From: Thermoplasmata archaeon
GTDB taxonomy: Archaea > Thermoplasmatota > Thermoplasmata > Thermoplasmatales > Thermoplasmataceae
NCBI GenBank assembly: GCA_021846695.1
Contig: JAJZWN010000010.1
Location: forward strand, 1-26,827
DNA: 26,827 nt
Direction of reading: 5' to 3'
The translations under genes and the position numbers were made by a program. Below are positions 15,353 through 24,075 of the stretch, in pieces (positions within the stretch are counted from its first letter, which is position 1; every line of letters starts with the position of its first letter). The notes beneath the pieces are model-generated. The model had not been told where the DNA came from, made no database searches, and was given only the letters and a program-made list of their open reading frames with translations.

Positions 15353-18300
15353 TAATTTAACATCCCATTTTTCATTTTTCCTGCAATGTATATTGCATCC
15401 ATTAGTCCGACATTGTATTTCGTTATTATCTTAATAATATCAGGTTCATTGCCCATATCACCACTATTAATGGAACCCCCATTTTCAGACAATTTCTCTA
15501 TTTTATAATACCCTTCCATGCATCTCTTTATGAAAATATAGAAATTCTTTGATTTTATTACATTCCCGGTTACCTTATAAATGTGGTATATTTTTATATC
15601 CCTTATATCTGAAATACCAATTGTGTTTAGTCTGCCAATAATATTTACGGATTCGTTATTATATTCCTTGGCATCAATATAAGAATACGGTTCCTTGTTA
15701 GTAATGAATTCATAGACATCATTTGCAAGGTATGCAGGTACCATGGCACTTAGTTCGGCAGGTTGTGAAACTTTTTGATCCACGTACTCCGTATCAAATA
15801 CTTTTTTAGTGACTTCCACTATCATTCTTGTTCTATAGGAAGATCTGAGTTTTGAATTTATGCTTTCACTGGTATCTACATTGATAATACCGTGATAATC
15901 ATGCATTAATGCTCTCGTTGCCGCGTAGTTAAATAATTTAATCTGTGAATATATCCAGTATTTTATGTTCTCTGCATTTACAAATTCCCTGTTGTTATTA
16001 AATATGTTTGCCAGCGAACTATAATCCCTCAGGTCATAGAAAATATGCACCATTCTATTAAATGATGAAATATCCTTTTTCTCATGGAAGCGATCATAAG
16101 TGGTTTCGAGAGCCTCGTTTAAATTCCCATTCTGAATTAAAGAATTTATAAGGCGTTCAAAAAGTATGTTTTCATCCGGATAATAGCTGATAAGTGTTTT
16201 CAGGATGTCTATCTCATCCTCATATAGTTCCAGTTCATCGAATTTGTTTGCAAGCAATTCACCCAGAATTTTGTCATGGCTTTTATTGAAAAGACCAACC
16301 ATAAAGGTCTTTACCGGCATGTTTTCCCATGCACGTGTTATAAGGAACTCCGGTATTTTGATATTATTGTAATGATATTGCGTGATTTCCCTTACTTTTC
16401 CAAATTCTTTCCTGTTGTAATAATAGACCATCAAATGAAACCATTCCCCTGTGGATTCCATTGCATTAATAATGGCACTGGACAATGGGACACCCATAAA
16501 AAGTTCCTGAAAAAGTGGGTTTTTCACTGCAATACTATTTCTTACATATGCCAGGTTGAAGTATTCCAGAGATTTTTTTAATATCCTTTTGCTGTAATAG
16601 TAACTTGAAAGTATTATGTAACCTTCATAATACTTATTTTTATAATGTTCCAGAAAATATACGGCAGTCAGCTCATTATCCTTTTTCAGGATAGAATAAT
16701 GATTTACCACATCCTCAGAATTTCCCCCATATAGAAGTGAAAGGGCAGAGTATTTAAGGACAGATTTATAGTCCCTCAAACAATAGCTTTTTAGCCTGTA
16801 CAAATATACGTTTTTAATATCAATCTTTTCCAGATATTCCCTGAATTCCTCACTAACATCTATATTTCTGCTTACCACAAAATTGTAAATCATGCCAAAA
16901 ATATCGGTAAAGCCTAAATCTATAGCAGATTTTGTGTAGGTTTCTGCATTTGTATTTTTTGCCAGAGCAATATTAATCCGCAATGCAAGGAAATCGACAT
17001 TATCTAAAACAGAGATAGCTTCCTCAACATGCTTTATGGCATCCCCAAAATTTGAATCCTGAAATTCGATATACGCCCTGAAATAATAATAAAATGCATC
17101 AGGGTCTTTGCTATACAAAGAATCCAGAATTGTTGAAGCTTCATGGTAACGTTTTGTTTTTATAAGTGCTTTAGTAATGGGATATAAAAAATATCTTGAA
17201 TCGTTCATGTCGCCAATATCCTCTCCATTCTTTATGGATTCGATATTGGAAAGTATTGATGATATTATCTGATACCTGTCAATGTCAAGAAGGTTCCTTA
17301 TGTAACGCCTGTCAAAAAAATTGTCCTTTCTGGTAGATGTGGCAAGTATATAGATTCCGGCCAGTGACCCGGCATTTTTTACTTTTCCGGCATATTTCAT
17401 ATAATCAAAATTTTTCCGCCCCTGCATATATGAGATTACCATTTCAAGAATTGTGCCCTGCTTATTTATACTATTAAACTTCCTGATATTTTCATTAGTT
17501 TTTATTTTTTCAAAGATACTATCAACTACCCTACCGGAATCAAGTAAAGATCGCTCTGTCGTTATAATCTCAATGGCATCTTCAATTCTGTTTAAATATA
17601 TAAGTGAACTGCAATATTCCGGTTTAAACTCATTAATCAGGTTCTTTTCAGTTACGTATGAAAGAATCTTGCTGTACTCCTGATTTTCATACAGGTAATT
17701 GACAATAATTCTATAATTTTCATGATCTGTATTTCCCTTTTCTATCAATTGTATTGCAATTTTATATAACATTTCCTGATTGTCTACCGCTCTGAAATAT
17801 TTAGCAAATAACTCCAGTACTTCAGTATCATCGCCAAAATTTGACCGGTACCTGTTTAAATCCAATTCAGCTTCACTATATAAATCAAGTACAATTTCAC
17901 TCTCAATTTTATAAAGCAACAATTTTTTATTTGTTCCCAGATTTTTTTCTATTAAGTTTATATAATTAATAAGGGAATAATAATCTTTAATTGCATAAGT
18001 AATATCTATAATTCGCTCAAGAACATTTTTATCTTCGTTATAATAAATATACTTATAAATTTTTAAAGCATTTTCATAATAGCCGAGGTGATAATATGCA
18101 TCAGCCAATAATGCATTATCCGGTTCATTAACATCTGAAAATTCTACAACTTTTTCGTATTCTCCAAGATATGAATAGTATTTTCTGATATCTATATTAT
18201 TATAATGAATACGGTTTTTATGGATATCATGCAGCAACTCTTTGAGTTTATCCTTCTGGTTAAATTCTACATAAATATCTGCCAGGGAAAAATAACAGGT

Positions 18301-18861
18301 TGAATAAGGTATTTTTGAAATACATATAGAAAGAATTTTCTCAAGGTCATTGATACTGCCGTTTGTTTGAAAAAGTGCAGTTAATCGCCGGATTTCCTGC
18401 TCACCCGGCATTGTGGCAAAATATTCTTTGAATATGCCCTCATCAAATACTCCTGCAATAGATAGGTATTCTACAGCCTTTTCCGGTTGTGATTTATTTA
18501 TCAATTCATCAAAATCTTTTTTAACATTGGCCAGGCTTAAAATATCTATATTAGATGTAACAAAATGAATGAAATCGTCAATCTTTCCATCAGAATATAA
18601 TTTTAAAGCTTTATATTCCAGTATCAGAGGGCTTTTATCATCTATATATGTAAGGGCACTGTAAAGGTCAGCTGATATTTCAGCATCCCTGAGTGCATTT
18701 AACAATATATCAGAAATCTGTGTGTCATATACCTCCCTGATAGCATTTTTTTCTTTAATAATGAAACCGGTAAATATATCAATGTTGTTCTTTTCTATAG
18801 ATTTCTTTAACATTGTCTTTAATTTCTTTCTTACCATTAGACGCTCTACGGCGATCATCAA
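15352..18861 (-). CDS. Giant TPR-like alpha-solenoid protein, 1169 residues
   Basis: I do not recognise a specific family. The protein is almost wholly helical, with irregular pairs of amphipathic helices of about 34-40 residues. Examples are ALLADAYYHLGYYENALKIY near 255, AFYYYFRAYIEFQDSNFGDAIKHVEEAI near 620, and further pairs to about residue 980. This is a tetratricopeptide-type superhelix, usually a protein-binding scaffold. The last about 150 residues are different (KVSQPAELSAMVPAYLAND; DIRDIKIYHIYKVTGN) and may be a separate domain. There is no signal peptide, membrane helix, NTPase motif or Cys-rich motif, so it should be cytoplasmic. The start is uncertain: ATG 18861, the adjacent ATG, or Met9 are all possible. 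It is coupled by TAATG to an M50 protease. Confidence 0.8.
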   Translation of the reverse strand: MMIAVERLMVRKKLKTMLKKSIEKNNIDIFTGFIIKEKNAIREVYDTQISDILLNALRDAEISADLYSALTYIDDKSPLILEYKALKLYSDGKIDDFIHFVTSNIDILSLANVKKDFDELINKSQPEKAVEYLSIAGVFDEGIFKEYFATMPGEQEIRRLTALFQTNGSINDLEKILSICISKIPYSTCYFSLADIYVEFNQKDKLKELLHDIHKNRIHYNNIDIRKYYSYLGEYEKVVEFSDVNEPDNALLADAYYHLGYYENALKIYKYIYYNEDKNVLERIIDITYAIKDYYSLINYINLIEKNLGTNKKLLLYKIESEIVLDLYSEAELDLNRYRSNFGDDTEVLELFAKYFRAVDNQEMLYKIAIQLIEKGNTDHENYRIIVNYLYENQEYSKILSYVTEKNLINEFKPEYCSSLIYLNRIEDAIEIITTERSLLDSGRVVDSIFEKIKTNENIRKFNSINKQGTILEMVISYMQGRKNFDYMKYAGKVKNAGSLAGIYILATSTRKDNFFDRRYIRNLLDIDRYQIISSILSNIESIKNGEDIGDMNDSRYFLYPITKALIKTKRYHEASTILDSLYSKDPDAFYYYFRAYIEFQDSNFGDAIKHVEEAISVLDNVDFLALRINIALAKNTNAETYTKSAIDLGFTDIFGMIYNFVVSRNIDVSEEFREYLEKIDIKNVYLYRLKSYCLRDYKSVLKYSALSLLYGGNSEDVVNHYSILKKDNELTAVYFLEHYKNKYYEGYIILSSYYYSKRILKKSLEYFNLAYVRNSIAVKNPLFQELFMGVPLSSAIINAMESTGEWFHLMVYYYNRKEFGKVREITQYHYNNIKIPEFLITRAWENMPVKTFMVGLFNKSHDKILGELLANKFDELELYEDEIDILKTLISYYPDENILFERLINSLIQNGNLNEALETTYDRFHEKKDISSFNRMVHIFYDLRDYSSLANIFNNNREFVNAENIKYWIYSQIKLFNYAATRALMHDYHGIINVDTSESINSKLRSSYRTRMIVEVTKKVFDTEYVDQKVSQPAELSAMVPAYLANDVYEFITNKEPYSYIDAKEYNNESVNIIGRLNTIGISDIRDIKIYHIYKVTGNVIKSKNFYIFIKRCMEGYYKIEKLSENGGSINSGDMGNEPDIIKIITKYNVGLMDAIYIAGKMKNGMLN

Positions 18862-19193
18862 TAGTGTAGTTTCACGATGGTATATTAGTTTATTGCAATT
18901 CTGAGCCTATTAAAATTTTAGAAGGTTTTTATTTACTATTCTATTCCATTTTTAATATGTCGCAGCACGCTATCTTCCTGCATTTAGTTGCCGTTGAATC
19001 AGCATCCCGGACTCTCTGGAATTGCTTAACTTCTTTCCCACGTTAAACATTTATTAAGATTACATTTTAGGTACAAAGAAAAATTTCATTATATATTCCC
19101 AATACTTATTTACAGGACACACAATCTTTTGAATTAGTTCAATGAAAACTTATGCACGAATTCATATATGCGCAGACAAGAAAAAATTCTAAA
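18862..19193. other. 332-nt intergenic region with a locally G+C-rich patch
   Basis: Between the UbiE-like gene's end and the TPR gene's start. Most is A+T rich, but about 18957-19043 is roughly half G+C by hand count. Short frames exist on both strands (26-35 codons) without recognisable products. I see no tRNA cloverleaf or clear C/D or H/ACA signatures. It could be an untranslated leader of the TPR gene, a small RNA, or a decayed sequence. Confidence 0.4.
19179..19188 (-). terminator. Oligo-T terminator after the methyltransferase gene
   Basis: On the minus strand GAATTTTTTCTTG with six Ts begins 8 nt after the UbiE-like stop codon at 19194-19196, the usual form of an archaeal intrinsic terminator. 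No hairpin is needed or seen. Confidence 0.4.
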
Positions 19194-19892
19194 TTATTTA
19201 ATGACTTCTGTATCCTTTTTAGTACCAATAAAAATGTATACCGATCCAAAGGCTTTCTCCTCAAATGTTACCACATCCATATATTTTTTAATTATCTCAC
19301 GAATTGATGAGTTTGGTGTCAGCCTTTTATATATGTAATAAATGAATCTATAATCTTTTGATTTCTCCCCCGTTAATTTTGCAATATAAGGTTGAAAATA
19401 TTTTAAATAAAATCCGGTGATAAAACTGTAAAATTTATTATCTGATTTTCCCATTGCTATAACTCCCACTGTGCCATTAGAAACACGGACCATTTCCCTG
19501 ATAACATCTTCTATATTATCCGCAGCATGCAGGGCAAACGTACTCATAACTGAATCAAAAGAATTGTCACGGAAGGGCAAATTGTTAAATGATGCAAGGA
19601 CTCTTGTGGAGTCAACTATCGACATGTTCAACATATTTTCTGAATAATCGGTCATTACTACATATGTTTCCTTAATCTGTTTTATAATATATGTCAATTC
19701 ACCCTTTCCGCTTGCAACATCAAGAATTTTTTCCGGCTGTGAAATGTGGAATATTCCATCTACAAGTCTGGTTCTCCACTTTACATCCTGAAAAAATGAG
19801 ATTAATGCGTTGGCTCTGTCATATGATTTCGGAATTTTATTATAAACATCCCTTAAATCTTTGTCATCAGACATAAACCTATTTTCTTTCAT
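19194..19892 (-). CDS. UbiE/MenG-like class I SAM-dependent methyltransferase
   Basis: 232 residues. The UbiE/COQ5 look is strong: a YDRANALISFFQDVKWR opening, motif I ILDVASGKGELT near 56-67, DYSENML for the ribose-binding acidic strand, and LPFRDNSFDSVMSTFALHAADN for the post-motif region. The likely reaction is C-methylation of a demethylmenaquinone-type precursor; Thermoplasmatales contain menaquinone and thermoplasmaquinone. A non-quinone substrate remains possible. The first of two in-frame Mets is chosen because a TATA box (TATATTTAAAAAG, minus strand) lies about 22 nt before it. The gene directly upstream, 52 nt away, encodes a Trm112-like protein, and such proteins activate methyltransferases in archaea. 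Confidence 0.85.
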   Translation of the reverse strand: MKENRFMSDDKDLRDVYNKIPKSYDRANALISFFQDVKWRTRLVDGIFHISQPEKILDVASGKGELTYIIKQIKETYVVMTDYSENMLNMSIVDSTRVLASFNNLPFRDNSFDSVMSTFALHAADNIEDVIREMVRVSNGTVGVIAMGKSDNKFYSFITGFYLKYFQPYIAKLTGEKSKDYRFIYYIYKRLTPNSSIREIIKKYMDVVTFEEKAFGSVYIFIGTKKDTEVIK

Positions 19893-19906
19893 TTAAAATC
19901 CACTTC

Positions 19907-19919
19907 TTTTTAAATATAT
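19907..19919 (-). promoter_or_regulatory. TATA box of the UbiE-like gene
   Basis: On the minus strand ATATATTTAAAAA, centred about 21 nt before ATG 19892. It suggests the methyltransferase can be transcribed separately from the Trm112-like gene 52 nt upstream. Confidence 0.4.
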
Positions 19920-19944
19920 GTCACAGCATATCATATTCATGATT

Positions 19945-20298
19945 CTATGTTTTTTCGAGTACCTTAATATTAAATGGTTTTCCATTGTTTATTACAATAT
20001 CAGGCAGATCACTTTTATATTTTGTAAGAAATTCCATATCTTTCTTTTCATCCCTGTAGGTATCAGGCAGCAATATGTGTATGCTATTGATTATGGGATA
20101 CCATCTTCCACAGGTATTGCATAGCAATATGCCGTTTTTCATATCATGATTCGCTCCGTCGTTGTTAGAATCTGTATACGTGTGCTCCCCGTGCCCTGGA
20201 ATTATAACATTATCACCTTCTTCTCTAATTACTGATTTAGAAAATGAATTGCCCCTGCACATAGGGCATGCAATCAGGTCTATTAAATCATATTGCAT
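19945..20298 (-). CDS. Trm112-like zinc-binding protein with His-rich insertion
   Basis: 117 residues. The start DLIDLIACPMCRG and the later GILLCNTCGRWYPIINSIHILLPD are the two halves of the Trm112/UPF0434 zinc-ribbon fold, with ligands C11, C14, C60 and C63. Trm112 is the small activator subunit that stabilises several SAM methyltransferases. Archaeal Trm112 is usually about 60 residues; this one has an inserted loop rich in His, Asp, Asn and Gly (HGEHTYTDSNNDGANHD) and about 35 extra C-terminal residues. The neighbour 52 nt downstream is a methyltransferase, so a partner relationship is plausible but unproven. The A+T-rich region to 20400 contains its promoter. Confidence 0.78.
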   Translation of the reverse strand: MQYDLIDLIACPMCRGNSFSKSVIREEGDNVIIPGHGEHTYTDSNNDGANHDMKNGILLCNTCGRWYPIINSIHILLPDTYRDEKKDMEFLTKYKSDLPDIVINNGKPFNIKVLEKT

Positions 20299-20419
20299 TT
20301 AAACATCTACTATCTTTAACCGGATTCCATATATATGTTTTTTTATATGCTAATTATATAAATTATAAAAATATAAAACATATAAAATCTAAATACCCGG
20401 TAAAAAATATATAATATGC

Positions 20420-20983
20420 CTACGGTGGTGCCTGCAAATGCCCATATATGGCTTCATATCCAATGAACAGTGCAATTAGGGCGGTAAGCGCAAGCAATAT
20501 GAACGCAACATAATAAAGGTACTTCCTGTCTTTTTCCGGCTTTGCAAATAAAACAACCGAGTAGACCGCAGATATGCCACTCATTATATAGAGCCCCATT
20601 GCAGCAAACAAATTATCGCCGCTTTCCAGCTTAAAATTAACCATTGCTGCACTTTCAATAAATAGGTACACTCCTAACATTACTCCGGGAATTGAAAGAG
20701 TCCTTAAATTATACCCTTTGTAGATCATTATGGAACCTGCAATAAGCAGCATTCCAAGTATCATAATAGGGTCTCCAAATAGCATATTGTATGAACCGGG
20801 CAATGGCCAGAACTCAGACATTTCAAACCCGGACATAAAATCAAAACCACCAAAGATAAAGGCTGGAACTACTAACTCTTTCACATCTCTACCCTTTGCG
20901 ACTTGATAAAAAAACGCGGAAATCAAGCCTGCACTTACACCCAAACTTAATAGCATCACAGCTAACGGGTCAACAAATCCCAT
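20420..20983 (-). CDS. Polytopic membrane protein, possibly DUF981 family
   Basis: 187 residues with six hydrophobic helices (about 5-25, 37-50, 70-88, 97-112, 124-145 and 153-175) and short loops. A conserved-looking loop EFWPLPGSYNMLFGDP lies between helices 2 and 3. This pattern fits the archaeal membrane family DUF981, whose function is unknown; I am not certain of the assignment. There is no signal for a transporter or enzyme. The upstream 107 nt separates it from another orphan membrane gene on the same strand. The C-terminus GHLQAPP is likely cytoplasmic or external tail. Confidence 0.7.
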   Translation of the reverse strand: MGFVDPLAVMLLSLGVSAGLISAFFYQVAKGRDVKELVVPAFIFGGFDFMSGFEMSEFWPLPGSYNMLFGDPIMILGMLLIAGSIMIYKGYNLRTLSIPGVMLGVYLFIESAAMVNFKLESGDNLFAAMGLYIMSGISAVYSVVLFAKPEKDRKYLYYVAFILLALTALIALFIGYEAIYGHLQAPP

Positions 20984-21090
20984 ATAAAATCACAACAATT
21001 TATTTCATATCTTTATTTATATATTTCCTATTTTATGAATATATTCACATAATTAATATTATGGAATGCCAGTTCCGGGATTTATAAGAA

Positions 21091-21429
21091 TTAAACCAGC
21101 ATAGTCAGCATTGCGTGTGATATCAATATTAAAGTCGACAACATGTTAAACCCGGTAAACTCAAACAGTGCTATTCCTATACCCGCTCCAAGAAACATTG
21201 AGGAAATAAGGTATGCAAGTGTCCTTATGCCAAAAAATAAAATTATGCCTGTAACCAGTGCAATAATTGGAGCATAGACACTTTGCGAAATGGTTATGCC
21301 CGCGGTGGAATAATGCAACAGATATGGATATAAAAATGCAACAAATTTTGCACCAAATACAAATCCAATTATTATTCCTATTACAGTTTCAATATCGTTT
21401 TTCAACCTGATATATTTTTTAATGTCCAT
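21091..21429 (-). CDS. Hypothetical three-helix membrane protein
   Basis: 112 residues. The charged N-terminus (MDIKKYIRLKNDIET) is followed by three hydrophobic stretches near 16-38, 48-75 and 78-110 with small residues (FLGAGIGIALFEF). No family recognised and no enzyme motif. It lies upstream of, and on the same strand as, the possible DUF981 protein, with a 107-nt A+T-rich gap, so the two might form one unit or have separate promoters. The start ATG follows A+T-rich DNA without a Shine-Dalgarno. Confidence 0.6.
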   Translation of the reverse strand: MDIKKYIRLKNDIETVIGIIIGFVFGAKFVAFLYPYLLHYSTAGITISQSVYAPIIALVTGIILFFGIRTLAYLISSMFLGAGIGIALFEFTGFNMLSTLILISHAMLTMLV

Positions 21430-21531
21430 TAAAGCTTATAAATAAATTCGCTGTTTAAATATTTCGATTTTGCTGTTTTAATTTTCTATATATATACATA
21501 TATATTATACTTTAATGTATAGTTTAGCTTA

Positions 21532-21541
21532 TTTTTATATA
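21532..21541 (+). promoter_or_regulatory. TATA box of the APC permease gene
   Basis: TTTTTATATA centred 25 nt before ATG 21562, no ribosome site between: a leaderless promoter. It sits in a very A+T-rich 132-nt spacer between divergent genes. Confidence 0.5.
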
Positions 21542-21561
21542 TAATAAAATGATACGGGCAT

Positions 21562-22938
21562 ATGGAAAATCAATTAAAATCAAACGCCATATCACTTCAT
21601 GGATTAATTTTTCAGGGCATGGGGCAATTATCTCCATTATTTACATTTGACGGAATCATAAGTGTTGCAGCATTTGCTGAGGGGGCAAGCCCATTAGCTT
21701 TCCTTATAGGGTTAATTGCATCACTCCTCACCGGAAATACTCTTTACCAGTTTTCTAAAAGAACTGCAAGTGCAAGGGGTTATTATGGATATTCCGGATA
21801 CTCATTGGGGAACCACGCAGGATTCATTACCAGTTACCTGTACCTTATATACCAGCTGGCAAATCTCATATTCATTCTATCATTTTTTATAATGATATTC
21901 AATCCAGCTATCCTATATCTTACCGGTGTAAATGTACCATATTATTATGGAATTATACTGGTAATCGCTATCAGCATACCTTCATTTTATGCAATTTACA
22001 AAGGTATTGTCCCATCGTTTAAATCACAGATAATTATAAATGTGGTGGAGATAATATTTGTTGTTTCAATTTCTATTATAATTATAGTGACATCCAGGGA
22101 CAATACCCTTTCTGTGTTTACACCTATATCAGGATATAAGAACCTGTTCCTCGGGTTCATAACAGGAAGTTTTCTTGCATATACTGGATATGGTTCTATT
22201 GTACCACTTGGCGAAGAGGCACAGGCCCCGAGAAAAAATATAGGTATAGCAATAGTAGCTATGCTGTTGATCATCGGTGTGCTTGACCTTCTAATTTCCT
22301 ATGCACTGGTAGTAGGATTCGGCCTTAGCAACATGTCCAGTTTTTCAGACACCGTTATCCCTGCATTTATTGTCATAAAATCACATATAGGGCTATATAC
22401 TTCCATGTTCTTCCTGGCTTTCAACTTTTTTATAATTTACACGCTGTTCAATACAATAGGCACGGCTATAACACGGAACATATATTCTATGGCACGTGAC
22501 GGTTACCTGCCACCTGCATTTTCAAAATTAAATAAGCATAACGCGCCGCAAAATGCACTTTTCCTCCTTCTCGGGATTTTTATCGCTGTAGGTGGAATTT
22601 CTACCTATATATTTTACAGTTCATTTAATGTAAATGGATTTTTGAACCAGTTCATATTCTATGCAACCATAAGCACACTTGCTACATTAATCATCCACAT
22701 GATTGTGAATTCCGGGCTATCAAAGGTTCATAAAAATTTTACCTTTGATATTTTAATCCCATCTGTCTCAACAATTATAATACTTATTGCTCTGTATTAC
22801 GCCATTTCTACCCTGGCATTTCCATTCACATACACACTTATTATTATGGCATTGTACATAATTATTGTAGTAGTTATGGACCTATCATTAAAAGGAAAAA
22901 TGAAAAATATAAACTTTAATTCAGCTGTTGATAAATAA
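21562..22938 (+). CDS. APC-family amino acid permease
   Basis: 458 residues with about twelve membrane helices and the APC fold. The first helix has the unwound Gly-rich substrate motif region (GLIFQGMGQLSPLFTFDG), and a second conserved block reads YTGYGSIVPLGEEAQAPRKNIG near residues 208-230, as in APC transporters that import amino acids with protons. MARDGYLPPAFSKLNK is the usual conserved cytoplasmic loop before helix 9. The substrate is not deducible. Its end lies 2 nt from the end of the convergent isochorismatase-fold gene. Peptide and amino acid scavenging is typical of heterotrophic Thermoplasmatales. Confidence 0.9.
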   Translation: MENQLKSNAISLHGLIFQGMGQLSPLFTFDGIISVAAFAEGASPLAFLIGLIASLLTGNTLYQFSKRTASARGYYGYSGYSLGNHAGFITSYLYLIYQLANLIFILSFFIMIFNPAILYLTGVNVPYYYGIILVIAISIPSFYAIYKGIVPSFKSQIIINVVEIIFVVSISIIIIVTSRDNTLSVFTPISGYKNLFLGFITGSFLAYTGYGSIVPLGEEAQAPRKNIGIAIVAMLLIIGVLDLLISYALVVGFGLSNMSSFSDTVIPAFIVIKSHIGLYTSMFFLAFNFFIIYTLFNTIGTAITRNIYSMARDGYLPPAFSKLNKHNAPQNALFLLLGIFIAVGGISTYIFYSSFNVNGFLNQFIFYATISTLATLIIHMIVNSGLSKVHKNFTFDILIPSVSTIIILIALYYAISTLAFPFTYTLIIMALYIIIVVVMDLSLKGKMKNINFNSAVDK

Positions 22939-22940
22939 AA

Positions 22941-23576
22941 TTATTTCTTCTTTATTATATTTATTATAGATTCTGTATCCATTACTGTCGTTACAGCAGA
23001 CATAGATTTAAGTGAAATTTCATGCATTTCCTTGCTATGGGAAGAACATGAATCTGATGCGACTACAGTGTAATAACCATGGTTTATAGCATCTCTGACA
23101 CTTGATTCCACTCCAATCTCTGTAGCAATTCCTGTGAATACCAGGGTAGTTATTCCTGCACCCTTAAGCATATTCTCAACATTGGTTCCGGTAAATACGC
23201 TGGCAGTATGTTTATTCAATACATAATCATCCTTTTCAGGAGCCAGTTCCCTGTATATTTCTGCATCTTCGGACCCGGGGGCCATAAATACAGGAAGTTT
23301 TGACGGGTCATCAACACCGAATCTTTTCATATAGCTGTATATGTTGGAAGGGGCCATGTATTTGAATGGAAGCGGCGTTATCTTTGTATACAAAACCGCT
23401 ACGCCATGTTCTCTGGATGTGGCTGTTAATTTCTTTACATTAGAAACGAATTCATCTTTGTTGAATATATTCTTTACCAGCCCGTTCTGAATATCCCAGT
23501 TCACAAGCATGGTATGTGCAGGGTCAAGTATCTCCTCCATATTCTCATAGATCTGTTTATTTCCTATAGTTTTCAT
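22941..23576 (-). CDS. Isochorismatase-fold protein lacking the catalytic cysteine
   Basis: 211 residues with the alpha/beta fold of cysteine hydrolases such as isochorismatase, nicotinamidase and N-carbamoylsarcosine amidase. Two of the three catalytic residues are in place: D28 (NWDIQNG) and K122 (NKHTASVF). The nucleophile site reads GIATEIGVESSVRDA, with Gly155 where active amidases have Cys (TxxCVxxTxRDA); the codon is GGA and the surroundings are well conserved, so this is not a frameshift. The protein may therefore be a non-amidase member, as in known Cys-less subfamilies. It starts 4 nt after the precorrin-2 dehydrogenase stop, implying co-expression. Confidence 0.85.
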   Translation of the reverse strand: MKTIGNKQIYENMEEILDPAHTMLVNWDIQNGLVKNIFNKDEFVSNVKKLTATSREHGVAVLYTKITPLPFKYMAPSNIYSYMKRFGVDDPSKLPVFMAPGSEDAEIYRELAPEKDDYVLNKHTASVFTGTNVENMLKGAGITTLVFTGIATEIGVESSVRDAINHGYYTVVASDSCSSHSKEMHEISLKSMSAVTTVMDTESIINIIKKK

Positions 23577-23580
23577 GCAT

Positions 23581-24075
23581 CTACATTTTTTTATTATATA
23601 TTGTTTTTATGTCTTCTTCAAAATTATTGCTATTGTGTATTAAGTCCTCCTCCAGTTCAGTTTTCAACCGCCTGGCGATGGCCGGAGCCATTCCATCTGT
23701 GCTTATAGATAATGTTAGATTGCCAATTATGGTACTGGCCACCATCATTATATCTGAATTCCTATGGTTGCTGAGATCATCATGCAAAATTCCTAATTTC
23801 CTGCACTCTATTGATATCTTCCTGTTTAATCCCTGATTACTGGTGGCACATATGACAAGAAAATAGTTCTCTGTAATATCATCAATTCTTATTTCCCTTT
23901 CAATGATATTTATCTTCCCCCCTTTGCCCAGGGTTCTTATATACTCTGTCACTTCCGGTGCAATTACAGAAATTTCCGGAGATTCTTTTATAAGTTTTTT
24001 TATTTTCGCTTCTGCAATTTTTCCACCTCCTGCAAATAATACCTTTTTCCCAGTAATTTTAATATTGAATATCAT
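23581..24075 (-). CDS. Precorrin-2 dehydrogenase / siroheme synthase N-terminal-type protein
   Basis: 164 residues matching the Met8p/CysG-N fold, which oxidises precorrin-2 to sirohydrochlorin with NAD+ and may insert iron. The NAD site FAGGGKIAEAKIKKL is at 14-28, LVICATSNQGLNRKI lies at the end of the Rossmann domain, D99-D100 correspond to the catalytic Asp region, and ISTDGMAPAIARRLKTEL is the dimer-domain motif. It lacks the uroporphyrinogen methyltransferase domain of CysG, and at 164 residues the C-terminal helical domain is short. In archaea this step leads to siroheme and, by the siroheme branch, to heme. First gene of a pair with the isochorismatase-like gene. Confidence 0.9.
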   Translation of the reverse strand: MIFNIKITGKKVLFAGGGKIAEAKIKKLIKESPEISVIAPEVTEYIRTLGKGGKINIIEREIRIDDITENYFLVICATSNQGLNRKISIECRKLGILHDDLSNHRNSDIMMVASTIIGNLTLSISTDGMAPAIARRLKTELEEDLIHNSNNFEEDIKTIYNKKM

